Assembly: GCA_947000775.1 (NCBI GenBank)
Contig: CAMQGK010000334.1
Coordinates: forward strand, 5,528,501-5,592,500
Length of the DNA: 64,000 bases
Origin: Pterois miles
Lineage: Eukaryota; Chordata; Actinopteri; Perciformes; Scorpaenidae
Reading direction: 5' to 3'
Shown here piece after piece: positions 12,378 to 26,000 of the stretch (positions are counted from its first letter, which is position 1; each line of letters opens with the position of its first letter). The notes under the pieces were generated by a model. That model was given only the letters and a program-made list of their open reading frames with translations, had not been told where the DNA came from and did not search any database. The position numbers and the translations under genes are program-made.

Positions 12378-13473
12378 CTCCTCATCCTGGCCAGAGTTTG
12401 TCTGGAGACGAAGGGTTAAGGAGGAACAGACCCTCTGAAGAGCTGCCTGCTTAACCTCTGACCTTATGGTGTACGAGAGAGAGAGAGAAAGGAAGAAAGA
12501 GAGAGAGAGAGGGAGGTCTGACAACTGACATATAGCCACGCAATTAAATGTAAATACAGCGGGTTAGAAGTTTAATGATTTAGCAGCCTTTTCTAAATAA
12601 ATCTCTGCATTTGTTCTTTCAAAATAAGTGTGCTGTGAACTCTGAGCAGGTGTAAGGTGTTAAAGGTTAACTCTGCTGTGAAAGACACCGAAACATGAGA
12701 CGTCAGGAGAGAGGAGGGGGACCACCAACGCACCCCCACCTTTCTTTGTCCTGCATCCCAGCAGACCCCACCCCTCTCTGGGCATCAGTGAGGGGGTCCA
12801 GCTGGTGGAGACTGGAGATGCCAAACAACCTGTCAGAGATAAGAGGAGGCGGACAAGGTATGCACAGCACCCACACCATTCTGGGGGGTTCGCTGCTGGG
12901 CGCTGGGGTCCCTTATACTTGATGAGACAGCATACATACTGTTACACTTTAAACAATACTCTCTACACTGTTGACATTGTTGCACACTTGAAACATTTGT
13001 GAAAAGGTGCAGGCTGCTGCTGTTATCACGTCCTCCATATTGATACATGCATTGAAACTGATAAACTGCACTTAAAAGAGTTTCCACTCCCACGGAGGTG
13101 CTGAACGTTCTTTATATAACCCACTGGGAATGTTAATAGTTTGTCTCTGCTGTGTTTGTTGTCTAATCACAAAGAAGAAGAAGAACACTACAACCACTTG
13201 ACTTACGCAAAAATTCTCTAAAATTTATTCAATTTCTGTATATAAATCTGGTTTTATTTCCATAGAACAGAAGATCGTTTATCACAACTATATTTATCAT
13301 CACTTGGAGATGGAGGGTGAAACCAGAAACAAACCTTCAAATATCTCTGAACAACACCGTCTTGTTGCACAAGTTAACAACATACTAATCTTTACAAATC
13401 TAGATTAATAAATACTATTAGCAGTAACGAGGCTATTAGCAGTAACGAGGCTATAAAAATCTCATTGTACACA

Positions 13474-13745
<272 letters not shown>

Positions 13746-14769
13746 CAATGATGAGGATGCGCTCCCTGCATACTGTTGGATTATAACATTAGAGCACCTT
13801 CTCGCACGTTACTGCATGTAAAAGACCAGGGGAGAAACATCAAAACTGCTTCATTACACAGAAAAGAACCAAATCTCAGCTTGCACAGCGCGAGCCACAC
13901 GTTTCTTTATGGAGAAATGTGTTTAACTCCGTCTTGTCAACGTAATTAATGTATGGACATGACATTTAGACTCAAAATAAAGAGACTAAAAAGAGTTGTT
14001 GCATCAACATTAACACATTTACAGCACTGTGATTCTTTATGTTTGCTGAGCAATCCTCACATGTCAACGCTGGACTCATGAATAATTCAAGACCAAACAA
14101 AAAATGGGCCAAAACACACATGAAACATGCTGCGCTCCAGCTCTGACTGGTCAGCTGGGGATAATAGAGAGACACATGTTCATTGGCCGGCTCTCAGTGA
14201 AACGGAGAGAGCTGATTGGTCAGTTGGGGGTGACTGAGAGGACAGCGGTGACAGATGCGTGACGCTGAGTTGTGCATTTACCCAGAATGCAATGGAAGCA
14301 GTGTGTACAGGTCCTTCAGCCTGTAGCGTGATCTAAACAAACTGTTTTTTCTATGGTGCAGCGCCTGCAGCTACTGCTGCCTGTCTCATTGGAAATTAAC
14401 TCATGGCATCGTTGAGCTGAGCTGACAAAGACTTTACATACAAACACACACATGCACACGCACGCACACGCACACACCACTCATGCCTTTTCTCCTTCAC
14501 TGAGACTGAGCGTGGAGCTGTGCTTTGCTCCACTAAAGAGAAACAATGTCTCCCTCAGGCTCTGCTGTGAGAGCTGAGATTATTTTGGTCAGTAAATGCT
14601 ACTGCCTGTCTGACAGTGGGTCACAATTTACATCCTTCACAACGGAAAGAGACGGAGTCATTGAGAGGAAAACAGCCTAGTGCTGCTCACAGTCCGGCCT
14701 TAACAGGGCTCACAGTGCAAACATTAGGATGACACCAGGCTTTGCGTTGTGGACAGATGATAAAGTACC

Positions 14770-15050
14770 TTTAATTGTGCTGCTCAATTTTTTTTTTCAA
14801 ACGTCTGAAGCTTCATAGATAAAGTCTTAAACAATCCACTGCTCCATCCAGCACAGGGGAGAAACATGACGAACAGATGAGACCTCTTCACGCAGCACAA
14901 AATCACACTTTTCACAATTATTTTACAAAGGTAATATCAGTCCGCGTATGGCGCAGCATCTTTCCAAAGAACAGAAAGAAGGGTCACTGAATTTGAGACG
15001 AGGAATCTCTGTCCACTGATCGCTCGTTTCAGGTGTGTCCTCTGGTTCAG
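14770..15050 (-). other. 3' UTR of tbx5 with ATTAAA signal
   Basis: After the TAA stop (15051-15053) the minus strand runs about 280 bases to an ATTAAA hexamer (plus-strand TTTAAT at 14770-14775). The hexamer is the common variant polyadenylation signal. The length is short for a T-box gene, so a longer 3' UTR is possible. Confidence 0.3.
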
Positions 15051-17053
15051 TTAGGAGGCTGCACTCCATTCTGGGACGCCACACCTGATGTGTGTGTGCG
15101 TCTCTAGCGTGTGGTAGAGAGGAGGAGACAGGTTGGGCGTGTAGCGAGGATACTCTCTGAGAGGAGGGCTGAGCTGCCTGCTGTGAATGTTTTGGGAGCT
15201 CTGAGATGGAGGTCCAGAGCTCTGATAGAGGTCGTGGGCGATGTGTTCTCCCAGCGGCGGAGAGCTCTGGTGGGCTATGGCGCTGAGTCGGGAGCCCTGA
15301 GGGCTGGAGTTGTAGGGGGGATGAGGGGTGTAAGGTGGATAGGGTTCCATGGGGGTCATGGCAGAGGGGAGCGGGCAGGTGTATGACCAGGATGCACAGT
15401 TGAGTTCATCCAGTCTGGGCTCGGAGCCGGCAAACATGCACGCCTGGCGCTGTCCCATGTCAGAGCTGTAGGGGGAGTCAGTGAGAGGGTTGTTGGACAG
15501 ACCTGGAGGAGGAGGAGGATAGGAGGAGGGGTGATAGTAAGACTCGCCCTCACTTGGAGAGCTACCAGCGAAGGGTTTCTTGTACGGGTGCTGGCGGTTC
15601 CCTGAAGAGCAGTTCTCCTCGGCTAAAGAAAGAGAGGAAATATTGTATTGGTTTTCCATTTAACATTAATGACAAGCAGGAAAGTGGGAAAGTTTCAGAT
15701 CAGACTTCCCTCATCGACTGTTCAAGAAGCTGAGATGAGAACAAAATGTACACATTAAGAGAAATGTTGAATTGGTTTGGCTGCTTTTAGAGTCTGTATG
15801 ACATCAGCTTAACATGATGACAGGATCAGAGGGCAGTTTTTTGCCAGAAGAAAAGGACATCATGTTTTATCCTAAAACTGAAAGTCACAGTGGATCAAAA
15901 ACCTTGACGTTTACTTGATGACTGCAAAATGCTTGTATGGCTCCTTGATCATTATCATTTAAGAAGTTTGGCTTCTTTTTCTAAAATGAAAAGGGGTTAT
16001 GTAGGGGGCAATATATCTGTGTTTTTTTAAAATTTGTTTTTACAGTTTGAGATAGGTAGAGATTTTCTACTGAAGTAGAGAAACACAGCTTCCTCCTACC
16101 TTTCCTCTTGGTGCCGTGGTAAACCTGCTGTTGGCCATGCTGCAGGTGAGGATGAGGCAGGGCGTAGTGTGCAGGGGGAGCCCTCAGCAGCTCCTGGGGA
16201 CTGCTGCTGCTCAGGCCGTTCTCACAGCCGTAGGGGGATCCAACCGCTTCGGGGGAACCCCGCAGGCCCCGACCCTCCCCGCTGAAGGGACTCCCAGTAG
16301 AGCAGGCTCTCTGACGGACAGTACTGCGAGGGACCACAGGGTAGTCCTTACTGAAACAGAGAGAGAGGGGTAGTTTAGCATCTGATGTTGTTATGACCTC
16401 AGGTGTGCCTCTCCTGACTCTGTACAGGTATTTAATTCTGCCTGGTTGGATAATTTGTGGTCTTATTTTTTCCCTTTTTCCTTTCAAGTCTACTCGGGCG
16501 TTTTCGATCCTTTCTGCTCTGCTCTCTCCCTGCACACACTCCCCTCTTGGTGAACTCTGTGGTATGTAGAGGACAGCGGGCCACATCTCCCTGACCCTCA
16601 CTGAGATAGGGACACACACTCAAGCATGCACACACACAGTCAGTCCTGTTGTGAGATAATACACCGCTCTAAAAATAAACATCCATCCGTGTGTCACTTC
16701 AGATACACTCTCCTCTCCTCGGCTCTCCTTTGCTCCCCACCAACCACAGCAGCACAATAACAACACGGGGCTGCTGCGTTTAATACCAGCCATGTCTGTC
16801 CTCCCCCTCCCCTCTGGAGCAGCCTCTCCCATTGGCTTATTAAAATCTCTAAACTGCCTGCCACGACAGCGCTTGAATGGAGATTAGTTTGACACGCAAA
16901 CAGATACCGTGTAGGGCCATCAGCTGATCAGCAGTGACAGTCTAATAGACCAGCAGCGACATGATATCATCTGTCTGTCAATGCAGGAACTGATGCTTGG
17001 TGTGTGTGTCGAGGTTTCAGGCCAAGATCAACCTTCAGGTGACAATGGCTCTC

Positions 17054-17131
<78 letters not shown>

Positions 17132-17201
17132 TTAGACCATATGTAGCCCATCATAACAACCCTCAGAGAGGGAATAGTTTGAGTTTACTGTGAATGCTCA
17201 C

Positions 17202-17270
<69 letters not shown>

Positions 17271-19326
17271 AATCAACAAAGCTGTACTCACCCTTGGAGC
17301 TTGGCCATGCGGTGCAGCTCATTGTCATCGCTGCCTCTGAAGCCCTTTGCAAAAGGGTTATTCTCGATCTTCAGCTGTGTAATCTGAGCACAAAATACAG
17401 AAAATCTTAAACTCAGACACAAGAATCTACCGATACGATACGTATCATGATACAAGGGTTACACTTAATTATATTGCAGTATATTGTGATTTTCTAAGCA
17501 AGGCAACATATTGCAATTCTTTAAATTTCATTTTAGGAAAACTGTCATAGCATGAAGATCAGAAATACATTATATGTTTAATATAAACATGCTTTTTTTC
17601 ATGCAAAAATCTGCATTGTTTTTGCCCCAAACTGCATGTGATTATCATAAAGTGGGTACGTCTGTAAAGGTGAAACTCCTGGGTACCCATAGAACCCATT
17701 TTCATTCACATACTGTATCTTGAGGTCAGAGGTCAACGGACCCCTTTGAAAAGGGCCATGCCAGTTTTCCTCGGCAAAATTTTGCCTACATTTAGAGCAT
17801 TATTTAGCTTCCTTCACGACAAGCTAGTATGACACTAACTTGAAAACTGAGCCCGCTACAGCCTCCGAAAGACTGAACAGCATTTGGGCTCGCCAGCAGG
17901 CCGTCAAACTTTGAAGAGGTTGATTGAAAATCAAAACGTGATTTTGTAGAATTGACACAGTATTGCACAACATAATACTGTGATACTCATGTGTATCAAT
18001 ATTTTCTTACACCCCTAGGGTACATGCACATGCCAAAAAAACAGTTTCATGCAAGTACAGACACACAAAGGCACATTCAGTTTTTTAACCTCTTTTCATT
18101 GACTGAGAGTCAATAGTTTACTATTAGTGAGAGGCCCTGCAGATGTTAAAAGCGGCCCCGCCGGAGCTCTGGAGGCCAACATTCCTCAGTCGCTGACTAT
18201 TCTAACGGAGCGGACAGTGTCCTCGCCAGCTGACACAGAATAAACTGTTTACCCAAACAGTCGCCAGGTTTAAGGATTTCAGGCCAAAGCTTTTAGAGGT
18301 CCAGAGCTGCGAGCTTTGATGTTTAAGGCATCTAACTTTTCTCAGTGATGTCATGGAGGGAAACCTTGGCGCTGTGTGTCCATCACACAGCAGGCAAGTG
18401 GACTGGAGATCTGACACCAGCTCGGGTCCAAACAAACTTTGAAGTGCCGATAATACTGATAGCCTCCACCAAACTACTGGCTAAATACTTCTAATTTTAC
18501 ACACAACTGTTGGAATTAAAATTATGATACCAATAATATTTATTATTGCATGAATGATGTGAATCTAAAGTTTGTTTTTTTTATTTTACACAATAACCAC
18601 ATTTTCTAACACAACTGTAATAAGTGAAAAAACACCAAACTTAAATTAAAAGATCACTTTGTCTACTACTATATATAAAAATATGGATATATGTGTATGT
18701 ATATATAAATATATATTTATATACATACATATATATATATTACATTACACTTATTTACTTACATGATGGCATTTTGATAAAATACACAATTACATTTAAC
18801 TTCAGGCATTGTCATCAAGATTATACATAAACAATATTTCAGATGTTCAGTATAAAAATAATGTGATATAAACTTTTTTATAAACTAAAAACCCATCTAG
18901 CATTCTAAATAAATGTATGCACATTTATGGATTAAATACTTGTTGTAGATGTATTTTCTGAAACTTGCATGTGTTCATCTTTACACTTTTTATCATACAA
19001 TAAATAAAAGAATATTGAAGTTGTAAATAAAAGTGTGCAAAATCTGGGCCTCTATTTGTACACTATCTAAAAATTATAGTTGACTTTTATTTATTTATGT
19101 TAGTTATGTTTTGTTGTGAAATTCAATCAAATCGAAGCTATCTTGTGAAATCTTAGCGGCAGAGCGGCTTAAAGCTTCAGCAATCTGTCTTTCTAGTAGA
19201 CGCTGAGAAAACCGGATCAGCTAAGATCAAGGGAATGAAACAGGTCATTACAGACCAACACTCACACCCCCCCACACTCTCTCTCTCTCACTCTCTCTCT
19301 CGCACGTGCACACACACACACACACA

Positions 19327-19382
<56 letters not shown>

Positions 19383-22300
19383 TACACACCTACACACACA
19401 ACAACAACTTATTTTTGGACATATTTGCAAATACTGAGTAAGGCTACATAAACAAAGAAGATGCAAATTGACTTTCTGGATACAAAATACAGACAGTAAC
19501 ACAAACAAAGTCAGTGTGCATGTGTGTGTGTGTGAACACATGTGTGCATATACTGTATGTGAGAGATGTTTAGTTTTAATGTGGTCAGTGACCAAAGGCA
19601 AATCTTCATACACTAAATGATCACAAATATGACAGAATAGCAGATCTTGCACGTAAAAGACTCTGAGAACCATTTCCATAATCACTGGGATAATTAGGAG
19701 GTCACCTGTAGCTTCAGTCTGTAAAACAGGCATCAAGTGATGTCTAAATGTCTGCTGAATGGTTGTTGCGTGCCTCCGGTTCATTATCCTACCGTGGGAC
19801 CTTTGTTGCATGTCATACCCCTGTCTCACTCCCTGTTTCTAATCTACACTATTCATCTGTCTAATAAAGGCAAAAAACGCAAATAAAATCAGCTTTAAAG
19901 AAAAAGAAAAAGAATAGAATAAAAAAAGTCTCTTTTTATATTGTGTTACATTTTTTAAAACCTTCACACAACATTAGGTGGCCCCTTTATAAAACGTTTT
20001 AGTTCCCATATTTCTTATCTGTGTTATTGGTGCCCTGTGTGTCTTGTATACCTTGTGGTTCTGGTAGGACGTCACAGCGATGAAGGCAGTCTCAGAGAAG
20101 ACGTGGGTGCAGAAAGCAGTGTTTTTTGAGCCAAAGCCGTTGTTCTCGTCCGCCTTGACAATATGGAGGCGAGGCTGGTATTTGTGCATGGAGTTGAGTA
20201 TTATCTGCACAGGGGAGAGATTGAGGAGGTGAGATTGATGGATCTGTCATGTTCCCTACCAGCAGATGCTGGGACCTGAACGAAGGATGGGTGGAGTGTT
20301 AACCCAACGTATGTCGAGGTACCCAGATTTCTGACATTTATCTTTAAGACAGAGATTCACTCATATTAGTAGGCTGAAACTGATGTGAACCATGAGGGGG
20401 AGAAAACCTATATTTTGTTCATAGCCAAGATTTCACAAATATGAATATAATATTTTCTGAATTATTTTTTTTTAAATTTCAGTTGTGTAGCGTAAAGGTA
20501 AATTACTTATATTGATTTCGTTTTTCTTAAGGTCTTAACTTCATGTCAGTGTTACCGAAATAAATTCAGCATGGAAACAAGGACAGCTGCCATTAAAACA
20601 AAGTGACTATAGTGAAGCATATGATACACTGTTAAATTAATTTAATCTATGACCATTTTCTTTCCACTAACACTACATAATACATGGTTATCATAATAAG
20701 ACAATTAGAGTCCAAATGATCTAGCATGTTCGACACAATGCCTGCATTTCATAGTATAATTTGATGTAATCACTGTTCATGTACCTGACAGACTAGTTCA
20801 TCTGATTAGACCTACTTACTGAAAGTTGTATAAGGTTTGTGCATTTGGTGACTTGGTTAAAAAGGCTGTAACATCTCTAAATTTTTTTCTGAAGGTTCCC
20901 AGTCATCCAGATCATGGTATCCCAGTAAGGGTTAAATTGGCAGCAACTGGACTTGGTTTAGATTCTTGAAGACGTTTCACTTCTCATCCGCTTCTTCAGC
21001 TCTGACAAACTGGCAGGGGAACCCACGTATTTAACCTCTGTGGGGTCGTTAGCAGGATAATAGAAACCACTCAATACACTGAACTAAGTGTGATGACTGT
21101 GAAACGTCTTCAAGAATCTAAACCCGGTCCAGTTGCTGCTGGTTTTAACTCTTACTCGGATATAAATTTGGCTTGGAGTTACCAGAAATGTAAAACTATG
21201 ACAACTCACCACAATCTTAAATATTTCCCACGACACTGGCAACTCCAAACTCCACAAGTGTTTTTTTTTTTAATTGGATCACTGCCCTCTTTGTATGCGC
21301 ACGCACGGACATTGTTTATCGGGGGGGGGGGGGGGGTCAGTTTAATCTCAGTGACGTGTCCACCGGTGACATGCATTAGCTAATGGGCTTTAGACTCACT
21401 GAAATCATTACCTCTAATTTAAAAAGCCTGAAAAAAAAGTATGGTTCTATTTGTTTTTGCGCATGCACACGTACCAGGAGGAGCGCGTAAAAAGCTCAAT
21501 TGCTTTTGCGAAATAGTGTGAATGGACTCAGAGTGTTACTGTACTTGGAGCAAAGAGAGCAGCTGAGCATGGCGGGAATGAGTCTCTGTTGAGTCTTAAG
21601 TGTGGCCGCTCTGCCCTCGTGCTGATTTGTGTTGTGTTGTGTTGTGATGTCTGCTGACTTATATTCACCACACTGAGCTCCATGTGGTTATTCTGCCTAA
21701 CTGGGTCCACTGTAGTTTGTGTAATCATTCTTCCTAAAATCAAACACATCACTCAGGGTTGATTATTTAAAAATACATAGTATGGCTATATGATGTCAGA
21801 CAATAGAACATTTTCATTGTGAATTTCAGTGTCTTTTAAATAATATATTATAATATAGCCTAAAATTCGACTTCTGTCTATAATTTTTAATTCAAGCAAA
21901 CACAAACCAAGAACATTTTCTTGTTCTGAGGAAACAGGCCCATATTCACTTAATACAATTAAGGAGACAGACTCACATGTCCAAATGGGTCCAGGTGGTT
22001 GTTGGTGAGTTTGAGCTTCTGAAAAGAGACGAGCTGGCGGCTCCAGTGAGCCCCGGTGGCGGGAGAGTCCGGATGGACGTAGAGTCTACCCGGCATGGCG
22101 GGCTCTGCCTTTCCCGTAATCGACCTTTACAGCAGAGACAAAGCAGCAGATCAGAAAGCGGTTAGACATTGACACTCGGTGGGTCACAGTAGTTTGTTTG
22201 AGGTCTGAGCTGTAGAAGGCCTATCTGGTGCCTTTAATTAGACAAACACAAAATGCACTTTGTTTTTTTTCTATGTTTACACAGATGTCCACATCTGGAC

Positions 22301-24679
22301 CTTAGCTATTAGCCGACACAAATTAACTCCAAAATGTAGCCTGTTCTTTTGTGCCAGTTGTGAGAAGCCTGACACCGTCAACATCTGCTGAAAAATACCT
22401 CAAATCAGTAAAAAACTATAAACAACAACAAGGACCAAAAACATCCAAAAGGGGGTAATGTTAATCATCTAATCTGGCAACTATTGGGCTATTTTCTGGC
22501 TTTTTAACAGCAGTGGAGCAGTCACTAAACATAGGGTCAACCTGTTAGAGAGGTGGCGCATTCATTTTTAATCCGTGTTAAACGGTTGCAGGTGAATTTC
22601 TCATAATGTTTAGGCCTACATCTGACGTTTTACACACCACAAACAAGCAAAAAAGGCCGAACAATTACTAGTGGGTAATGTGATCTAATAACCAATAAAG
22701 CCAAAGAATAAAGGCATTGGGAAATATTAATCATGCTGTATGACGTATGACCTGCGTTTTGAGTCTGTGGTGCGTAAAGGTAAAAAAAACGAGACCTAAT
22801 AAAAATGGAAAAATAAATATATGAATTAAAATTAAAATAAAGAAAATTAACAGAAGTTGGAAACAATTGTGCAGGCTGTTTTAATTGATGGGAGCAGTCA
22901 GCCATACAAAAAGTGTATCTTAAAAATGCCTAAAGGCCAGCAGCAGCGACTTATTTTCTACACCGCTCGTTTCCGTGACGCGCTGAGCTGCGACTGTGTC
23001 ACACTGTGTTTATCCAGACTTCATGTTTCTGGCCCGTTACATTGTAAGAACCGAGTATCTGACGCTCTGGAGAGCATCGACGGATCTCACTATAGGATTT
23101 TCCCCTCAGCACAACAAACAGTTCAATGGGAGACTTTAATCCGGTCTGTGTGCCGTCTGTCCGCCCGGTGAACCCTTCATAGTCTACTCTGATTTAACCG
23201 GCGGGCAAACACGGAGAATTAGGTCAAACCAGTCTGCAAGAAGGACCCGACCTTTAGAGGCAGGGGTGGACCCACAACACGGTTTACTCAGATTTCATCT
23301 TAAAGAGGTCTCAGCTGAGATTTCTAATATTAAATTCATAGTAAGTAATAAAAAAGTAGGACAGAGAATTTGAAAAAAAAATAAGTTTTTTGCTACAGAA
23401 GTAGGAATAATCTACTATTATTTATTTATTTACTTAGAAAAGCGGTGGTTAAGTTACTTTTATGTCCACCATTCGCTCCATAAACAATGTTTAAAATGTT
23501 ATATCATTAATAATCAATAGGGACTTTTGTGACAAAGCTGACCTCTGCGCTGGGGATAGATGCACATTCAGTTACCTTTAATAGTCCACACTACTCTGAA
23601 GTTGTAGGGGGGTGATCTAAGTTTGGATTCGTCCATTTCACACGCATACATGTCATTATACTATACGAACCATTTGTTGTCTGCAAACTTGTAGCGGTGG
23701 TCGTCCCCGGGCACAATGTCCATCAGGAGTATGTACTTGGTTTTTGGGTTGAGTCCTGTGACCTTCACCTTGTAACTGGGGAACATCCTCCTACAGGGAG
23801 CACATTCAGGAAAAAATATTAATATCCCCTTTCAACACAGAGACAGATTTATAAAACAATTACCTTAAATTACATTATAAAATAAAGAATCAGCCTCTGA
23901 GGGAAAACTGTATTCACACTGAACATTTTGTCCCAGGCGTAATGGGACAGACATGCTTCCAATAAAAATCTGTCGTTCACTCAACCCCCTACAGCGTGTT
24001 ATTAAAGAAATGGCTTTATACAAAAAAATCAAATAGCCTATCAAAATGAAAAACACATATATATAGTCAGAAGATAACTTTGTCTTCTTCCTAACCTCTT
24101 ACCTCCCAGCCTTGGTGATGATCATTTCAGTTCCCACTTCATCAAACTTTGTCCAAAGTTCCCTGTCGTGGAGGAAAACTTTGATTCCCTCCATCCCCTG
24201 CGGCAAAATGTAAACAGTGCTCACGATAAGTCAAGAGGAAGTCTCTAAAGCAGGACACAGGGTCCCAAAATGAAACACAACTTCAATTTGTTTTTAAAAA
24301 ATACTTCTAGTATGTATACCTGGTAATTATATTCAAATAATGATTTAGTAGTTTATCATATCGACCTAATCCAATTAAATTAAACTCACAGAAATGAGTA
24401 AATAATGAGGTGAATATTTTTTCTATAGTCCAAGATGCATCAGTATATTTTTCTGAGATAAAAACGGCAAAAATCAGTAGCTAATAATCCTAATTACTAA
24501 TCACAATTTATAGTGTGATTTGCAGTACAGGCCGGTACCTGCTGGCTGGACGCTGTCTGCGGTGAAGCTGGTGAGTTTAAGGTGTAGCTGGGATTTTCCT
24601 GTTTGGTCTCTTTTGGAGAATCCATGCAGTCAGAGTCCGGACGCTCTGCAAGGCCGAACTGGTCCCCTCCGTTTGCCAT
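15051..24679 (-). CDS. tbx5b: T-box transcription factor Tbx5, probably the tbx5b paralogue (8 coding exons)
   Basis: Coding exons in transcript order: 24539-24679, 24103-24197, 23671-23790, 21977-22124, 20052-20204, 17292-17383, 16100-16350, 15051-15622. They sum to 1572 nt, 523 aa, against 518 in human TBX5. The DNA-binding T-box spans about residues 52-240, with recognisable blocks such as MEGIKVFLHDRELW, KVTGLNPKTKYILLMD, NNHLDPFGH, MHKYQPRLHIVKADENN, ETAFIAVTSYQNHK and NNPFAKGFRGSDD. The tail keeps the TBX5 signatures YPVVPRSTVRQ and HPYKKP and ends VPEWSAAS (human VPEWSDNS), which separates it from Tbx4. Family knowledge: a nuclear activator for heart and forelimb/pectoral-fin development that works with Nkx2-5 and Gata4. 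The start ATG is the only in-frame Met near the expected N-terminus. The paralogue assignment is inference from T-box substitutions and neighbours. Confidence 0.93.
17047..17269. repeat. (CT)n-(CA)n and (CA)n tracts in a tbx5 intron
   Basis: CT repeats (17047-17092) run into CA (17093-17128); a second CA tract follows at 17208-17269, about 20 bases from the donor of the 17292-17383 exon on its intron side. Confidence 0.9.
17430..18015. repeat. Dispersed fish repeat in a tbx5 intron
   Basis: The central part, with GGTACCCATAGAACCCATT, TTGAGGTCAGAGGTCAACGG and AAACTGAGCCCGCTACA, is a sequence I know as a high-copy repeat of percomorph genomes. The flanks carry ATTGCA/ATACTG-type stretches. No coding frame. 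Boundaries are approximate. Confidence 0.5.
19309..19378. repeat. (CA)n microsatellite in a tbx5 intron
   Basis: A CA tract preceded by CTCT-rich sequence, in the intron between the 20052-20204 and 17292-17383 exons. Confidence 0.9.
20934..21150. repeat. Inverted-repeat element in a tbx5 intron
   Basis: CAGCAACTGGACTTGGTTTA with GATTCTTGAAGACGTTTCAC on the left (20940-20980) is mirrored by GTGAAACGTCTTCAAGAATC and TAAACCCGGTCCAGTTGCTG on the right (21100-21140). The arms are about 40 bases and the loop about 120. This motif is common in fish repeats; no frame is present. Confidence 0.65.
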
Positions 24680-24687
24680 GTCCCACT

Positions 24688-24800
<113 letters not shown>

Positions 24801-24965
24801 ACAGGTTAAATGTACACTAGTTTTAAACAGGTTTTGTCCTGGGTCCCCCCCACACACACGAGTGGGTGGTTATCGTTGAATATTAATATAATAGTTAATG
24901 ACCTACAATGAATACAAGCACGTCTCAGCCTCTTAACTCGGTTCTATAATTAAAAAAAATAAATA

Positions 24966-25069
<104 letters not shown>

Positions 25070-25566
25070 GATAGATATAGATTTTTTTTTTTGCAATTTA
25101 TAGGACAAAACACCAATATCCTAAAAAACTATGGAGAACTGAAGGCTGATAAAACAACACAAACTGTTGGACAGCTGATACCTGGCGAGGCGCTGTTTAT
25201 TTAAAGGTTACACATATACCTCCATTATAAGCATTTTAGTATTGTGGTGAGAAAGATAATGACTTGCATTACACTGACTTATGCTCCAATAATCACAGGC
25301 TTCCGCTTAAAGAGATTACATGTGCATGAAGTTGAATTTTAACATTTTTTTGAAGATGATGACGGGACATAGCATTAACATCTAAATGTCAGACTGTATT
25401 ACAGTAACATGCATTAATATTCATTATTATATGTCAACATTAATGCATGACAACACGAGCATAAATTTCACAGTGTGCAGCTGAACTGTTAAAGCCTACA
25501 TGTTGTTTAAAATGGAATCAGCTCTTAAAGTGCATATCACTGAGCCAACCACAGCCTGTTTGACCC

Positions 25567-25568
<2 letters not shown>

Positions 25569-25638
<70 letters not shown>

Positions 25639-25640
25639 TG
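25569..25640. repeat. (GT)n microsatellite near the tbx5 first exon
   Basis: A GT tract just on the intron side of the inferred first-exon donor at 25672. Confidence 0.9.
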
Positions 25641-25672
25641 TGTGTTTGTATGGTCTCCCTGAGGGCCTTTAC

Positions 25673-25970
25673 CTCAGACGCACTGCTCTGTTCTCCCTGC
25701 AGTAAACACGCTCATCCTGCTCCTGCGCGCTCTGCAGCCTGCTCAGTTGTTGATGTGTTTTTTTTTAGCTTGCTTTGATTTCCACTGAATTATTTTTAAC
25801 AATCCAACGGGGCAGGTTTTGCTGTGTCAGTTCTTAAAAATCCATCATGTTTCACGTGCAGCTCCGCAATTCCATCGGATGGTTTCTCGCTCTGACGTCC
25901 GTCTCCATGCGCTCAATCCGCGGATCGTCCGCCTCCCCGTCACCGCCTGCAAAGGCTGCGATATCCGTTC
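25673..25970 (-). other. tbx5b: Candidate non-coding first exon of tbx5
   Basis: On the minus strand a CpG-containing segment ends in a good donor (CTGAG followed by GTAAAG at 25672). The first coding exon is preceded by an acceptor-like TGTCAG ending at 24688-24689, nine bases before the ATG. That gives an intron of about 1 kb in the 5' UTR, the layout of human TBX5, whose first exon is non-coding. The 5' boundary is estimated as about 25-30 bases downstream of a TATA box. No transcript evidence is available here. Confidence 0.4.
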
Positions 25971-25994
25971 AAAACGGATGTAAATTCCGCTTCG

Positions 25995-26000
25995 TTTATA
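25995..26000 (-). promoter_or_regulatory. TATA box candidate of tbx5
   Basis: The minus strand reads TATAAA inside a GC- and CpG-richer island (about 25700-26160) that stands out from AT-rich surroundings. A palindromic ATTGGCCAAT, a CCAAT-type element, lies at 26188-26197, about 190 bases farther upstream. Position and orientation fit a promoter for the candidate first exon ending at 25673. The assignment is inference. Confidence 0.4.

Noticed and set aside
21321..21336. G16 run as a possible G-quadruplex switch
   Set aside because: A simple homopolymer in an intron; no associated element or gene start gives it a supported role.
22857..23171. 104-codon plus-strand frame inside a tbx5 intron
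   Set aside because: No family resemblance and no supporting splice context or regulatory signals; it lies within an intron of the well-supported minus-strand gene.
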